A DNA stretch of 64,000 nucleotides from Methylomicrobium sp. wino1. GTDB lineage: Bacteria > Pseudomonadota > Gammaproteobacteria > Methylococcales > Methylomonadaceae. A program made the translations under genes and the position numbers. Numbering within the stretch: position 1 is the first letter of the stretch; each line of letters starts with the position of its first letter. The stretch is from contig NZ_CP024202.1 of NCBI RefSeq assembly GCF_003932755.1, forward strand, positions 3,100,001 through 3,164,000, in the 5' to 3' direction. Below, piece by piece: positions 17,014 to 26,559 of the stretch. The notes under the pieces are model-generated. The model had not been told where the DNA came from and searched no databases. It saw only the letters and a list, made by a program, of their open reading frames with translations.

Positions 17014-17622
17014 CCAGTGGGACTATCAAGGCTTTGCCTTTAGATTTAGTTTTTAAAGACATGTAAATTGCTCGTCGGGGCTTGGCGGTCCGCAGAAAGA
17101 GGAGCAATTACATGTCATACGAAAGCTTAAGTCATTCGAAATGGGACTGCAAATATCATGTGGTGTTTGTCCCCAAGTACCGGAAAAAAGTGTTGTATGG
17201 AAAAATCAGAAAGTTTTTAGGTCCGGTGTTTCATGAGTTGGCGGGGCAGCGGCGGAGCAAGATATTGGAAGGGCATATGGTACAAGATCATGTGCATATG
17301 CTGATACAGATTCCGCCGAAGTATTCGGTAGCGGAAGTGGTCGGATACATCAAAGGGAAAAGTGCGATAGCGGTGGCGCGGCAATTTTCGGGAAGGAAGA
17401 AAAATTTCAATGGAGAGAGTTTTTGGGCAAGGGGCTACGCGGTGTCCACCGTGGGATTTGAAGAGGCCCAAATTAGGAAATACATCCGGAATCAAGAACA
17501 ACTCGAAGGCAATGGGTCTGATGATAACGGTGAGTTTTAATAAAACCACAAAAGCTTAACAATGGCAGCCCTTGGGGCTGCTAATAACCGTCAAGCCCCC
17601 CGCTTTGCGGGGGCGATATGAC
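16987..17622 (+). mobile_element. IS200-type insertion sequence, about 636 bp
   Basis: A compact IS200/IS605-like element with one transposase gene. Subterminal hairpins are seen at both ends: CCACTGGTTTGACCAGTGG near 17001-17020 and GCCCCCCGCTTTGCGGGGGC at 17595-17614. There are no terminal inverted repeats and no target duplication, as expected for this family. The left flank ends TTAAC and the element ends ATGAC. Boundaries are uncertain by one or two bases because both junctions share AC and a following T. They are fixed by restoring the host reading frame. Confidence 0.85.
17112..17540 (+). CDS. tnpA: IS200-type transposase TnpA
   Basis: A Y1-type HUH transposase of 142 residues. The metal-binding pair is His60 and His62 in VQDHVHMLIQIPPK. 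The nucleophilic tyrosine is probably Tyr124 in QIRKYIRNQEQ. An open frame extends to 17082, but AGGAGC eight bases before the ATG at 17112 identifies the start (MSYESLSHSKWDCKYHVVFV). The gene is intact, so the element may still be active by single-strand excision and insertion. A GC-rich hairpin (GCAGCCCTTGGGGCTGC, near 17566-17582) after the stop may terminate its transcript. No TnpB accompanies it. Confidence 0.93.
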   Translation: MSYESLSHSKWDCKYHVVFVPKYRKKVLYGKIRKFLGPVFHELAGQRRSKILEGHMVQDHVHMLIQIPPKYSVAEVVGYIKGKSAIAVARQFSGRKKNFNGESFWARGYAVSTVGFEEAQIRKYIRNQEQLEGNGSDDNGEF

Positions 17623-18171
17623 TTGACGATGCCGAGTAGCATTACGTTCGGTTTCGATTCCGCGCAATTGACGCCTCAGGCGATGACCGCATTGGATTCC
17701 GTTGCTAATGTTTTGAATCAGTATCCCGAATCTAACATTACCGTCACCGGACATACCGACGATATCGGCAGCGAAAGTTATAATCTCAAACTGTCCGATC
17801 AACGGGCTGGCAGTGTTTCGAATTATTTGATTCAGCGCGGAGTGAATTATGCTCGGATTTCACAGCAAGGGATGGGTAAATCGATGCCGAAAGTCCCTAA
17901 TACCAGCGAAGAAAATCGAGCTCAAAATCGACGCGTTGAGTTGGCTATCGTTGCTAACCAACCCCCTGCAAATCCTCAACAACCTCAGGGTATCCCTCAA
18001 CAACAAAATTACCCGCAGGAACAGAACTATCCCAGGCAACCGCAAGGAGGTTACCCGCAACAAGGCTATCCTCAACAACAAAGCTATCCTCCGCAACCGC
18101 AGGGCGGTTATCCACAACAATACCCTCAACAGCCAAGTTATCCCCAGCAGCAATATAATTATCCAAGATAA
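17623..18171 (+). pseudogene. OmpA-family lipoprotein, 3' part, with YPQQ-rich tail
   Basis: This is the remainder of the interrupted gene. It holds the OmpA-type peptidoglycan-binding domain: ITFGFDSAQLTPQAMTALDS, NITVTGHTDDIGSESYNLKL, LSDQRAGSVSNYLIQRGV and NRRVELAI. A tail of about 70 residues made of Pro, Gln and Tyr follows, with units such as GGYPQQ and YPQQ. The tail looks disordered and would sit beyond the domain. No start with a ribosome binding site is present inside this half, though an open frame continues from the IS right end. A separately made product would lack the lipoprotein signal and could not be exported. Confidence 0.85.
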
Positions 18172-18413
18172 AATCTGCGTCGATGCATAGGATAAAGGGT
18201 AGATGCGTGTTTATAGATCTCGCATAGCGGTGAGGTCGCGACACTTCGGTTAATCGAGTCTTACGGGATTTCGTAGACACTAGATGCGAAACCCCGAAAT
18301 AATAACTTAATTCCATTTCAAAACCATAGCGACAAATTTGTTCAACCGCATCCATTCGACAAGCTCGATGAACTGTTGCAAACTAAATAAAAAGTACAGT
18401 CATAGGTGGATGC

Positions 18414-21032
18414 ATGAACAAATTGTTGGCAATATTTGGCAGATTCTTTGTCAAATTAGAAACTTTCTTGATTCAATTCCCGAAAACGGTCATCGCTCTG
18501 CTGTTGAGCGTTTGCGGATTCAGTTTGTACTACACGGTTCACAATCTGGGCATAAACACCGACACGACTGAGATATTGTCGAAAGAGTTGCCGTTTTTGC
18601 AGGATCGGACCCGTTTTCTGGAAACATTTCCCCAGGACGAACAGGCCATTCTTGTGGTAGTTGATGCCGAGACGCCGGAAAGGGCTGCACAGGCGGTTGC
18701 GTACTTAGGGGAGCGGTTTAGAAGGGAAACCGAAGGAGTCGAGTCGGTTTATGCACCGGGAGAGGGTGCGTTTTTCGAGCATCACGGCTTGCTTTATTTG
18801 GATCTCGAAACGCTCAATGAATTGGCCGCGAATTTGATCGAAGCGCAACCCTTTATTGGCGCCTTATCGAGCGATAACACGCTAAAAAGCTTCTTGGAGA
18901 TTATCGGACTGGCCTTGATTGCCGAGAACCGCGAGTTGCCGGTCGATTTGAATCCCTTATTGGAAAACGTCGCTCATGTGACCGAGGGCTTGCTCGATGG
19001 TCGCGATATCGGCCTGTCATGGCAACAATTGATGTTGAGCGATGAGCAGGACCTATTGAGCGCGAAACGCTTTATTTTGTTGAAGCCCGTGCTCGACTAC
19101 ACTGAGTTGATTCCGAGCGAAAAAGCCTTGCAAAGCGTTCGCGCGATAGTCGCGGATGCGAAATCGGCGCTTCCCGATGTTTCGATACGCTTGACCGGCG
19201 AGGTTGTATTGGAACATGACGAATTGGAAAGCGTTCAGCACAGTGCGCAGGTCGCCTCGTTTTTTTCGATGATTCTGGTGTGTACGGCCTTGTTTATCGG
19301 CTTGCGCTCGATGAAATTGGTGCTGATTACTTTTACCGTGTTGTTGATGGGCTTGGTGTTGACCGCAGGTTTCGCCACCTTGGCGGTCGGGCATTTGAAT
19401 CTGATTTCGGTGTCGTTCGCGGTGCTTTATATCGGTATCGGCGTCGATTATACGATACAGCTCAGTTTGCGCTACCAAGAGCTTTTGCGACAACAGATTC
19501 CGCAACAACAAGCGCTGATTCAAGCCGTGCGCAAAGTCGGCCCGTCGATCATGCTTTGCGCCGTGACGACTGCGGTCGGTTTTTTTTCCTTCATTCCGAC
19601 CGCGTATACCGGGGTTTCCGAACTCGGCGTGATTGCCGGCGGGGGTATGTTTATTGCCTTAGTCGTGTCGGTAACGGTATTGCCGGCATTGTTACATCTG
19701 TTTCCGCTTAAGCCGAGTGCTAAGCTGTCTCAAAGCACCTTTCCGGATTGGGTTTACGAGATTCCGATGCGGCATCATATGCGGATTAAATTGATGGCGC
19801 TCGCTTTAACGCTCGCCGGTTTAGGCTTATTGACGCAAGTGCGATTCGATTTCAATCCCTTGAACTTGCGCGACCCGAAAAGCGAATCCGTGGCCACCTT
19901 TTTGGAGTTATTGGAAACCAAACAGACTTCGCCGATGACCTTGACGATACTGGCGGACAATGAATCGGAAGCTCTCGACAAGGCGCGCCAATTGAGCCGC
20001 TTGCCATCGGTCGAATCGGCGCTGACGATCTTCGATTTCGTTCCGGAGGATCAAGAAATCAAGCTCGATACGATTCACGAGCTGGCCTTGCTGATGGGTT
20101 TTCGTTTCGCTACGTTTCCGCCGTTGCAGCAAGACAGAGTCGACAATCATTTGACGACGTTGACACAATTTAAAAATCGAATCGAACAGCATTTACAGGA
20201 TCATCCCGATAGCGAATTGATTGGCAATTTATTGAGGCTGCGTCACGCTTTGGAGAGTTTTTTGCTTCAATTGCAATCGAAATCCTTGCCCGAACAAGAA
20301 AGCATGTTGAACCGCTTGCAAATCAATCTGCTAGGCACCTTGCCGGATACGATGAATCTGCTATTGCAAGCCCTCGATGCCGATATCGTGACGCTTGACA
20401 GCTTGCCGAAGGATTTATCCGAACGTTGGCTCAGCAAGGACGGCATTTACCGTATTCAAGTCTTTCCGAGTAAAAATCTTGGCGATCACGAAAACCTGAA
20501 GCAATTTGTTGCCGAAGTGAGGGGAATTGCGCCGAATGCCACCGATTTGCCGGTGATTTATATCGAGTCGGGCAATGCTGTAGTCAAGGCCTTTCAACAA
20601 GCCTTGATCGGCGCGCTTGTTGCCATTACGTTCGTTTTGTTGCTGGTCAATCGCAGTATTAAAGATACATTTCTAATTTTGTTGCCCTTGTTTATGACCG
20701 CGATATTGACCGCCGCCTCGACGGTCGTCATGGATAATCCTTTTAATTTCGCGAATATCATTGTGATTCCGCTGCTGTTCGGGCTTGGCGTCGACAGCGG
20801 TATTTACATCATGAACCGGTTGCGAAGTATGCCGGACGAACAGCGTAGTGTCTTGCAAACCAGTACGGCACGGGGCGTGATTTTCAGCAGTCTGACGACC
20901 TTGTGCAGTTTGGTCAGCATGGCATTTACGCCGCATCTGGGCTTGGCCAGCATGGGTTTGCTGTTATCGATCGGTTTGCTATTGATGATTGTTTGTACGA
21001 CCTTGGTCTTGCCGGCTTGTGCTCATAAGTGA
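18414..21032 (+). CDS. hpnN: RND/MMPL-family transporter, HpnN-like
   Basis: An 872-residue protein with the RND layout. One N-terminal membrane segment is followed by a large periplasmic loop (residues about 50-290), five segments, a second loop (about 480-730) and five more segments. The GVDYTIQLSLRYQ and GLGVDSGIYIMNRLR stretches in the two membrane halves are typical of the MMPL group. Length, the N-terminal GINTDTTEILSKELPF text and the probable methanotroph host fit HpnN, which moves hopanoids to the outer membrane in organisms where it has been studied. AGGTGG precedes the ATG. No hopanoid synthesis genes are adjacent, so the substrate is inferred from family only. Confidence 0.75.
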   Translation: MNKLLAIFGRFFVKLETFLIQFPKTVIALLLSVCGFSLYYTVHNLGINTDTTEILSKELPFLQDRTRFLETFPQDEQAILVVVDAETPERAAQAVAYLGERFRRETEGVESVYAPGEGAFFEHHGLLYLDLETLNELAANLIEAQPFIGALSSDNTLKSFLEIIGLALIAENRELPVDLNPLLENVAHVTEGLLDGRDIGLSWQQLMLSDEQDLLSAKRFILLKPVLDYTELIPSEKALQSVRAIVADAKSALPDVSIRLTGEVVLEHDELESVQHSAQVASFFSMILVCTALFIGLRSMKLVLITFTVLLMGLVLTAGFATLAVGHLNLISVSFAVLYIGIGVDYTIQLSLRYQELLRQQIPQQQALIQAVRKVGPSIMLCAVTTAVGFFSFIPTAYTGVSELGVIAGGGMFIALVVSVTVLPALLHLFPLKPSAKLSQSTFPDWVYEIPMRHHMRIKLMALALTLAGLGLLTQVRFDFNPLNLRDPKSESVATFLELLETKQTSPMTLTILADNESEALDKARQLSRLPSVESALTIFDFVPEDQEIKLDTIHELALLMGFRFATFPPLQQDRVDNHLTTLTQFKNRIEQHLQDHPDSELIGNLLRLRHALESFLLQLQSKSLPEQESMLNRLQINLLGTLPDTMNLLLQALDADIVTLDSLPKDLSERWLSKDGIYRIQVFPSKNLGDHENLKQFVAEVRGIAPNATDLPVIYIESGNAVVKAFQQALIGALVAITFVLLLVNRSIKDTFLILLPLFMTAILTAASTVVMDNPFNFANIIVIPLLFGLGVDSGIYIMNRLRSMPDEQRSVLQTSTARGVIFSSLTTLCSLVSMAFTPHLGLASMGLLLSIGLLLMIVCTTLVLPACAHK

Positions 21033-21289
21033 ACGGTTTTAGGGAGCGAGGTTAAAATCGTTGTTGAGCTAGTCCAGGTCGTTGAACTCTCGGTAGTGTT
21101 CAGGCATTAAAAATCCCGCATCAAGCAAGCCTGAGCGGGTTCCGGTTTTGTCTACGGCATAAAAAACGCCGAGATTACTTCGGACGGGTATTGACCGGTT
21201 TGGGAAACTTTGGTGTATTTTTACAGGGGACAAGCGGTACTGGGAATTATTTGATTGCCTTTTTACTTAATGTATATACAACCAAAAAT

Positions 21290-21532
21290 ATGAAACTGAT
21301 GTTCGATCCCAATAAAGACCTGAGCAACCAACAGAAACACGGTGTTTCGTTAGCTCAAGCCGAACATCTTGAATGGGAGCTATTGTGGGCTTTGCAGGAT
21401 GCTCGCCAAGATTATGGGGAAACACGATGGATCGGTTACGCCCCCATCGGCAACCGATTGTATTGCGTGGTCTATACCGATCGCGGCGACTCTCGCCGAA
21501 TCGTCAGTTTACGCAAAGCCAATCAACGCTAG
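21290..21532 (+). CDS. brnT: BrnT-like ribonuclease toxin
   Basis: An 80-residue protein beginning MKLMFDPNKDLSNQQKHGVS, the standard BrnT opening (FDP.K...N..KHGVS). It ends with the RWIGYAPIGNRLYCVVYTDR and RIVSLRKANQR blocks. BrnT toxins fold like RelE RNases and arrest translation. The open frame extends to 21191, but family alignment puts the start at 21290. In canonical BrnT the DP-hydrophobic segment is followed by a short acidic region; here LEWELLWALQDARQDYGETR occupies that place. It is followed 10 bp later by the BrnA-like antitoxin. Confidence 0.85.
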   Translation: MKLMFDPNKDLSNQQKHGVSLAQAEHLEWELLWALQDARQDYGETRWIGYAPIGNRLYCVVYTDRGDSRRIVSLRKANQR

Positions 21533-21542
21533 GTCAAACGTT

Positions 21543-21863
21543 ATGCAAGTCATGTCTAAATCAGGCCGCGTCTTCGAACTGCCCAATGATGAGGAAGAAG
21601 GGCAAATCAATGCCGGTATTGATGCCGATTCCGATACCTATGAATTAACCGATGCCGAATTTTCCAGGCTGAAGCCAATGGGGCGGCCGAAAAGCGATAG
21701 TCCGAAAATTCCGGTTAGCATTCGCCTCGATGCCGATATTGTCGACGCGTTTAAAGCCTCCGGAAACGGCTGGCAAACGCGCATCAACGACGCGCTGAAA
21801 GAGTGGCTTAAGGATCGAGATAAAGGCGTTTCGGACGGCTTTCAAAAAACCGTCCGGCGGTGA
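21543..21863 (+). CDS. brnA: BrnA-like antitoxin
   Basis: A 106-residue antitoxin partner of the upstream BrnT. The C-terminal half is the BrnA ribbon-helix-helix domain: GRPKSDSPKIPVSIRLDADI and VDAFKASGNGWQTRINDALK. The N-terminal half is acidic. The open frame begins at 21369 within brnT in another frame. The ATG at 21543 is the first after the brnT stop and gives the expected length; a second ATG at 21552 is possible. Toxin-before-antitoxin order is the rule for this module. It probably represses its own promoter upstream of brnT. Confidence 0.85.
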   Translation: MQVMSKSGRVFELPNDEEEGQINAGIDADSDTYELTDAEFSRLKPMGRPKSDSPKIPVSIRLDADIVDAFKASGNGWQTRINDALKEWLKDRDKGVSDGFQKTVRR

Positions 21864-21948
21864 TGTATTTTTTGTGCTCAAGATTGTTGGTCTATGCCTT
21901 GTTCCCCGGACTTGAGAACAAGGCAAATGAACGGCTTGGTTTTTCCAG

Positions 21949-23877
21949 CTATTGCAAAATACTGAATGACGCATCCAATAGTACAGGGCGATCTATTTGT
22001 TTGCCGATGTAATCGCGCAAGGCGGCGACATCTTCTGATACCAACGGGTCGGAACTGTGCAGCTTTACCGATAAGCGCACTTTTTCGCCAATCGACACAA
22101 CCTCGACATCGTCGACTTCTATCGTCTTATCGTTCACCTTATAGGTTTTCGCATTGATTGCGTTGGTAATGCGGCTGTGTATCGCGGTGTTGGCGAAAGA
22201 GTGATAGAGCGGAACGCTGACAAAGAAAAGCAGCAGCAGCGATAAACCGAGCCCCCGGTTGACTCGAAACATCGTCGAATAACCGAGAAACAGAAAGGTA
22301 ACCGCGGCGGCTAGCGCAATGCCGGCAAAGTTGGTCAAAAATAACAAGCCGGTGCCACTGACGATATTCCAGTCCCACCAGGCAATGCCTATGCCCATCG
22401 AACACAGCGGCGGCACTAAGGCGACCGCGATAGCGACGCCCGGCAGCGTTCTGAGCAGGGTCGCCTTGGCATGCGTATAGGCGGCAGCGCTGCCCGAGAT
22501 GATCGCAACGCCTAAATCCAGCAGGCTCGGTTGCGAGCGGGAGCGGATTTCGGCGGTTAATTGTTCGTAAGGAATCAGTAGCGCGGTAATGACCGACACG
22601 AACAGGCCCAAGGCGATGCCGATGCCGAACACCGTCATGCCGCTTCTGAGTAATTTGCTGTCGTTGCGTAAAATGCCCATCGATAGCGATACGATCGGAC
22701 CCATAAGCGGCGCCAACACCATTGCGCCGACGACGATAGGGCTACTATTAAGATACAGGCCGAAGGTCGCCAGCATACTGCTCAAGACCATCAAGCTGAT
22801 ATAAGGCCCGGATAGCTTGGCGTTGTCGCGCAGCATCAAAAACAAATCCTTGAAATCGGACTCGACCGCAGTCGAGAAGAAAGGCATTCTCTTTTTTAAG
22901 CGGTTAACATGCTTCGCGCTATGTCTGAGCGGTTTGATTTTGGCCGTGTCCTTCGCGTCGTCATGAATGACCTTATGCGCGGCTTTGTAGCGTTCGCCGA
23001 CATTGATCGCAATGCCTTGGGGAATGGTTTTCAACGAGATACGTTCGGCCTTGCGCTGCCGACTGTCAATCGCATACGAAAGAGTATTGGGACTCGATAA
23101 TTCTAACGTGGCGCTTTTGATATACCCGACCGCTTTCGGTAAATGACTGACCGTACGAAGCTTGCAATAAATCGCGATTATCAAGAAATTAAGAAACTCC
23201 ATGACCGATGAAGGTGCCAAAAAAATTGCCGATAATTTGCCGTCTTGTGACGAAATGGATTCGTTAATCAGGTTCGCGGCAAGCGTTTCGATATCGTTTT
23301 CTATGATCAAAACACCGGTGACGGCGGTCTCTATACGCTGACCTTTTTCAGTTGAGACTGACAGCTCGAAAGGTTTGAGTTTGGTTAGATTGGGAATACT
23401 GGCAAGAAATTCGTTTACCTGCTCCCGTAGCGGATTTTTTTCGTAGGCATGCTGGCGCATCGTGATGAAAGGCGCTTCACCGATCAAAACCGTCCAGATG
23501 ACCGCTTCATCGTTACACAGCAGCAAATCCACCGGATAGGCCTTGTCGGGGTCGAGCGCGCGCGGCACCGCATCCTCGATTTGTTCAGCAATGTTGAACA
23601 ATCGGCAGATAATCGACTTATCCTTGGCCGGCAGTAAGCCGACACTGAATTGATAGCGATGGGCTTCGCGTAATAGTTGGGACAATTCGCTGTTGGTCAA
23701 GAGACTCACGACATGTTTTCGGCCTCCCAAGAAGGCTGAAGGATCGTTCATAAACTCGTCGAGCAATACCGGTTCCAATTCTCCGCCGTAATGAATCGCG
23801 GCTTCCAAGGCGCTACGGAGCCGAACCGAGTTTTCGGACTGCTGGTGAATCAATAAGGTTTTTTCCGTCGGCGTCAT
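21949..23877 (-). CDS. DUF389 membrane protein with an N-terminal kinase-like region
   Basis: A 642-residue protein. Residues about 340-560 form the DUF389 membrane domain (SSPIVVGAMVLAPLMGPIVS, SGSAAAYTHAKATLLRTLPG, VALVPPLCSMGIGIAWWDWN). A C-terminal soluble part follows, with LRDYIGKQIDRPVLLDASFS. The first 300 residues may be a diacylglycerol-kinase-like fold (GKLSAIFLAPSSVMEFLNFL, then SISLKTIPQGIAINVG-like text), which I hold weakly. GGGAGG lies four bases before the ATG at 23877; an in-frame TTG at 23889 is less likely. The function of DUF389 proteins is not settled. It stands alone on this strand, converging with brnTA. Confidence 0.85.
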   Translation of the reverse strand: MTPTEKTLLIHQQSENSVRLRSALEAAIHYGGELEPVLLDEFMNDPSAFLGGRKHVVSLLTNSELSQLLREAHRYQFSVGLLPAKDKSIICRLFNIAEQIEDAVPRALDPDKAYPVDLLLCNDEAVIWTVLIGEAPFITMRQHAYEKNPLREQVNEFLASIPNLTKLKPFELSVSTEKGQRIETAVTGVLIIENDIETLAANLINESISSQDGKLSAIFLAPSSVMEFLNFLIIAIYCKLRTVSHLPKAVGYIKSATLELSSPNTLSYAIDSRQRKAERISLKTIPQGIAINVGERYKAAHKVIHDDAKDTAKIKPLRHSAKHVNRLKKRMPFFSTAVESDFKDLFLMLRDNAKLSGPYISLMVLSSMLATFGLYLNSSPIVVGAMVLAPLMGPIVSLSMGILRNDSKLLRSGMTVFGIGIALGLFVSVITALLIPYEQLTAEIRSRSQPSLLDLGVAIISGSAAAYTHAKATLLRTLPGVAIAVALVPPLCSMGIGIAWWDWNIVSGTGLLFLTNFAGIALAAAVTFLFLGYSTMFRVNRGLGLSLLLLFFVSVPLYHSFANTAIHSRITNAINAKTYKVNDKTIEVDDVEVVSIGEKVRLSVKLHSSDPLVSEDVAALRDYIGKQIDRPVLLDASFSILQ

Positions 23878-24227
23878 GATGCCTCCCAATTGTTATTATG
23901 TGTGTCCGGATGATTCTAACATGGAGAAAATAAATGACAGTCAATTCGTTTTCCGTTGCGCTGCAAGTTAAAGGGGCCTAGCAAATCCATCAAGTTAATC
24001 CTAAATTCGGCAGTTCAACTATGAAGCACATGAAGTTAATGAAGTATTTCAAGAGATTACCTAAACATTCCAGCTAGCCTTTCGGGTGAGCGAAAGTTGT
24101 ATACAGACGAATGATAAGCCCAGCTTTAACATTTTTCGGTCTTTAGGTCATGGGTGCTTCATTTGTTAAGGCTGGGCAAGTTATTGAATTAACATCTTAT
24201 TCTTCATGGTGAAATGCTTTTTCAAGG
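23878..24227. other. Intergenic stretch, nothing clear
   Basis: About 350 bp between two minus-strand genes. I see only a partial AATTCGGCAGTTCAACTATG resembling the inverted TGCCGAAATTT motif near 24003, and no open frame worth reporting. Confidence 0.4.
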
Positions 24228-25043
24228 TTAATAAATGTCTTTATTTTTCGGAAGTGCCGGCACTACGGCAAAAATAATACCAAGGTTTTTTAAACCGGCC
24301 TTGGCTCTAACAGTCATGTCGCTTATGAAACGAAACTGCTGGTAGGGTTCGATCGGATAAGCACGGATTCGGTAATGGGTGCCCCAGGGTTGATCCTGGA
24401 CGACCACGGCAACGGGTTTCTCGAAATTAAGATAAGGACTGGTCAATGCGACATCGTGCAGTAATTGTTTGACCAGAGCGGCATCATGATTCGGGTGCAG
24501 ATAAAAATTGGCCACGCATTGCAGAGCCGGCGTCCCGTTATTGGCATTCAGAATCGGTTCGGTCCACAGTTTGATATGCGGAATATAAGCGGCGGTATCG
24601 TCCGGTGTGACGATCTGTACGGCGCGCATGCCGATATGTTTGACTTCGCCGTAAATGCCGTTGATCGTTATCCAATCGCCGTTACGATAGGGTCTTTCGC
24701 CGACTGCGACTACGCCGGCAATCAGGCTGCTGACATAGTCTTTGAAGGCAAAGCCTAACGCGATACCAAGCGTTCCCAATAGCGGTATCAAGTTCTGCAG
24801 AGAAGGCTCGATGAAGCGAGGAATGATCAAAATTAACGCTGTGAAAATCAAGATCAGCCGTAACAGAGGTATCATCGCTAAGATGAACAGCCGAGGGGAG
24901 CCATGTAGACGGTTGGCAACCCACGGGAACAATCTTTGAATCGCTTGAATGAGCAGAAGAGCGCCAAAAATAATTAACGACACCTCCAGGAAGGTTTCGA
25001 AGTCGGGCTTGATGAAAATGTCTGAAAGCTTGTCGTTACCCAT
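24228..25043 (-). CDS. MscS-family mechanosensitive channel
   Basis: A 271-residue small-conductance mechanosensitive channel. Three N-terminal membrane segments are followed by the pore-lining helix IPLLGTLGIALGFAFKDYVSSL and the MscS beta domain (NGDWITINGIYGEVKHIGMR). The C-terminal alpha-beta domain holds VVVQDQPWGTHYRIRAYPIE. Its role would be release of solutes on hypo-osmotic shock. It begins 9 bp after the stop of an unusual pseudo-ATPase-like gene, so the two are most likely one transcript. Confidence 0.9.
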   Translation of the reverse strand: MGNDKLSDIFIKPDFETFLEVSLIIFGALLLIQAIQRLFPWVANRLHGSPRLFILAMIPLLRLILIFTALILIIPRFIEPSLQNLIPLLGTLGIALGFAFKDYVSSLIAGVVAVGERPYRNGDWITINGIYGEVKHIGMRAVQIVTPDDTAAYIPHIKLWTEPILNANNGTPALQCVANFYLHPNHDAALVKQLLHDVALTSPYLNFEKPVAVVVQDQPWGTHYRIRAYPIEPYQQFRFISDMTVRAKAGLKNLGIIFAVVPALPKNKDIY

Positions 25044-25052
25044 GGCCGTCCT

Positions 25053-26255
25053 TTAAAAATCGTCCAATAGAAAGTTTTGCGCGTTTAAATATTGCCGGCT
25101 GGCAAGATAGCCCATTGGCGTGATTTGCCAGTCTTCATGGTGCAGACCGACGACACCTAAGGACGTCAAACGCAATAATAAGTCCATGATGTGATAATCG
25201 GAAAAGGGTAAAATTTCAGCTAAAGCGGATACCGGCAAACCGTTGTGAACCAGTAGCGCATGCAGGATCAGAGCAATATTTTCATCATTCGCGTCCGGTA
25301 TGATAGTGCCCTCGGTGAATTGACCGACCCAAATCGTAAGTTCCGATGTCGATTTTTCAAGTGATTCTTTGTTCGGTTCATCTCTCAAGCTTTCGCGCCA
25401 AAATTGTCTGGCGATTTCGGCATTGCCGCGGCAGCGCATAGCCAATTGCTTCAAGTATTTGCTAGCGCCATTATTATCTTCTTGCGAGACGGATAAGACA
25501 GCTTCTCCGGTTTTGGCGTTGAGGAATTTCGGTTGGTTGTTGTGTGCGGAATCCGCCAATTGCGAGAATAGGATTGAAAGTCGTTCGCCGTCGAAAGCTC
25601 GAAGCGTCAGTGCATTATTGCTCGGTATGTAACAAACTCGGCGTAGGTAAGCCCAAGACCAGCTATCGCAACCGATAAGGCCGGTTCCTAAATCGCCGTT
25701 CAATGCCAGCGCTAAAAAACGTCGTATCAGTGCCAATCCTTCGGAATGGCGCAAAAAACATTTGTCCAGATTCGGCAAGACCCAACAGGCCTGTGAATTG
25801 GGCCAGTTATTTAGCCAAGATTGGCCGTGTTCGAGTATCTGTTCTTGTTTGGGTTTTGCGATCAGTCGAGCATTATGCCGGCCGGTCCAGCGGGCAAGTA
25901 TTTCGCCATTGCCCATAAAGGGATGGCCAACGATGAATTTAACCGGACTATCGTTCGGTTGGTTTTGTATCCAATCATCAAGTGCGCAATCGAGAGCATC
26001 TACGGCCGCATGCCAATCAATCTCGGGAACCAACTCGTCCAAGCGTGCCCTTGAAAAAGTCTGTAATGCCTCTTCGGATTTTATTTGCTCCGATGAATGG
26101 TCGGTATTGGTAAAAAGGCGCTTGAACAATCGCCATTTTTGCCGCGCAACATCCGCACTTAACACAATGGGACACTCAAAATCGCTGATAGGCACGTATT
26201 CCCATAATGCAATCGCTTCGGGCTTTTCCGCTTTTTCGTTTGGCTGGCTATTCAT
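25053..26255 (-). CDS. Unrecognised protein with degenerate P-loop and winged-helix-like end
   Basis: I do not recognise this 400-residue protein. Residues about 107-125 (VKFIVGHPFMGNGEILARW) have the spacing of a Walker A motif (G-x4-G), but Asn-Gly replaces Lys-Ser/Thr. A hydrophobic strand then ends in VLPNLDK at about residue 160, where Walker B would be. GLIGCDSWSWAYLRRV resembles a sensor region. The last 80 residues (ILHALLVHNGLPVSALAEIL...LTSLGVVGLHHEDW) look like a winged helix. It could be an AAA or STAND-type pseudo-ATPase. It lies 9 bp upstream of an MscS channel gene, which suggests a regulatory link. All domain statements here are by eye and provisional. Confidence 0.6.
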   Translation of the reverse strand: MNSQPNEKAEKPEAIALWEYVPISDFECPIVLSADVARQKWRLFKRLFTNTDHSSEQIKSEEALQTFSRARLDELVPEIDWHAAVDALDCALDDWIQNQPNDSPVKFIVGHPFMGNGEILARWTGRHNARLIAKPKQEQILEHGQSWLNNWPNSQACWVLPNLDKCFLRHSEGLALIRRFLALALNGDLGTGLIGCDSWSWAYLRRVCYIPSNNALTLRAFDGERLSILFSQLADSAHNNQPKFLNAKTGEAVLSVSQEDNNGASKYLKQLAMRCRGNAEIARQFWRESLRDEPNKESLEKSTSELTIWVGQFTEGTIIPDANDENIALILHALLVHNGLPVSALAEILPFSDYHIMDLLLRLTSLGVVGLHHEDWQITPMGYLASRQYLNAQNFLLDDF

Positions 26256-26559
26256 GATAGGTAAGGCCCGTTCCTCTTATCGCTTTATGAATGGGATAGT
26301 GCAGCTGTTCGAAGTATAACGAATTTAGAATAAGTTTGACCGGTTCTAGCGAAAATTCATTTTGAGCCTCGTCAGTGTAAAGGCTTATTCCAGGATAGAA
26401 AATACCTGATACTAATTTTAAGCACAAGCAAAGCGATAGTCGATTGCGTCCGGTGTAGGAGTCCCGTATATTGCACGAAGGTTTCCGTGAATCGTGTTAC
26501 AGGAACCGTGATCACTACTCTATACAACAATTCAATACAACAATGGCGGGAGTACGATT

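Noticed and set aside
17940-18171. Tandem DNA repeat in the OmpA tail considered as a separate repeat locus
   Set aside because: The codons vary between units, so it is a protein low-complexity tail and not a DNA-level tandem array.
21040-21190. Hairpin-like CCCGC...GCGGG after hpnN as a terminator
   Set aside because: The stem is only about five pairs with a long loop and no clean T-run.
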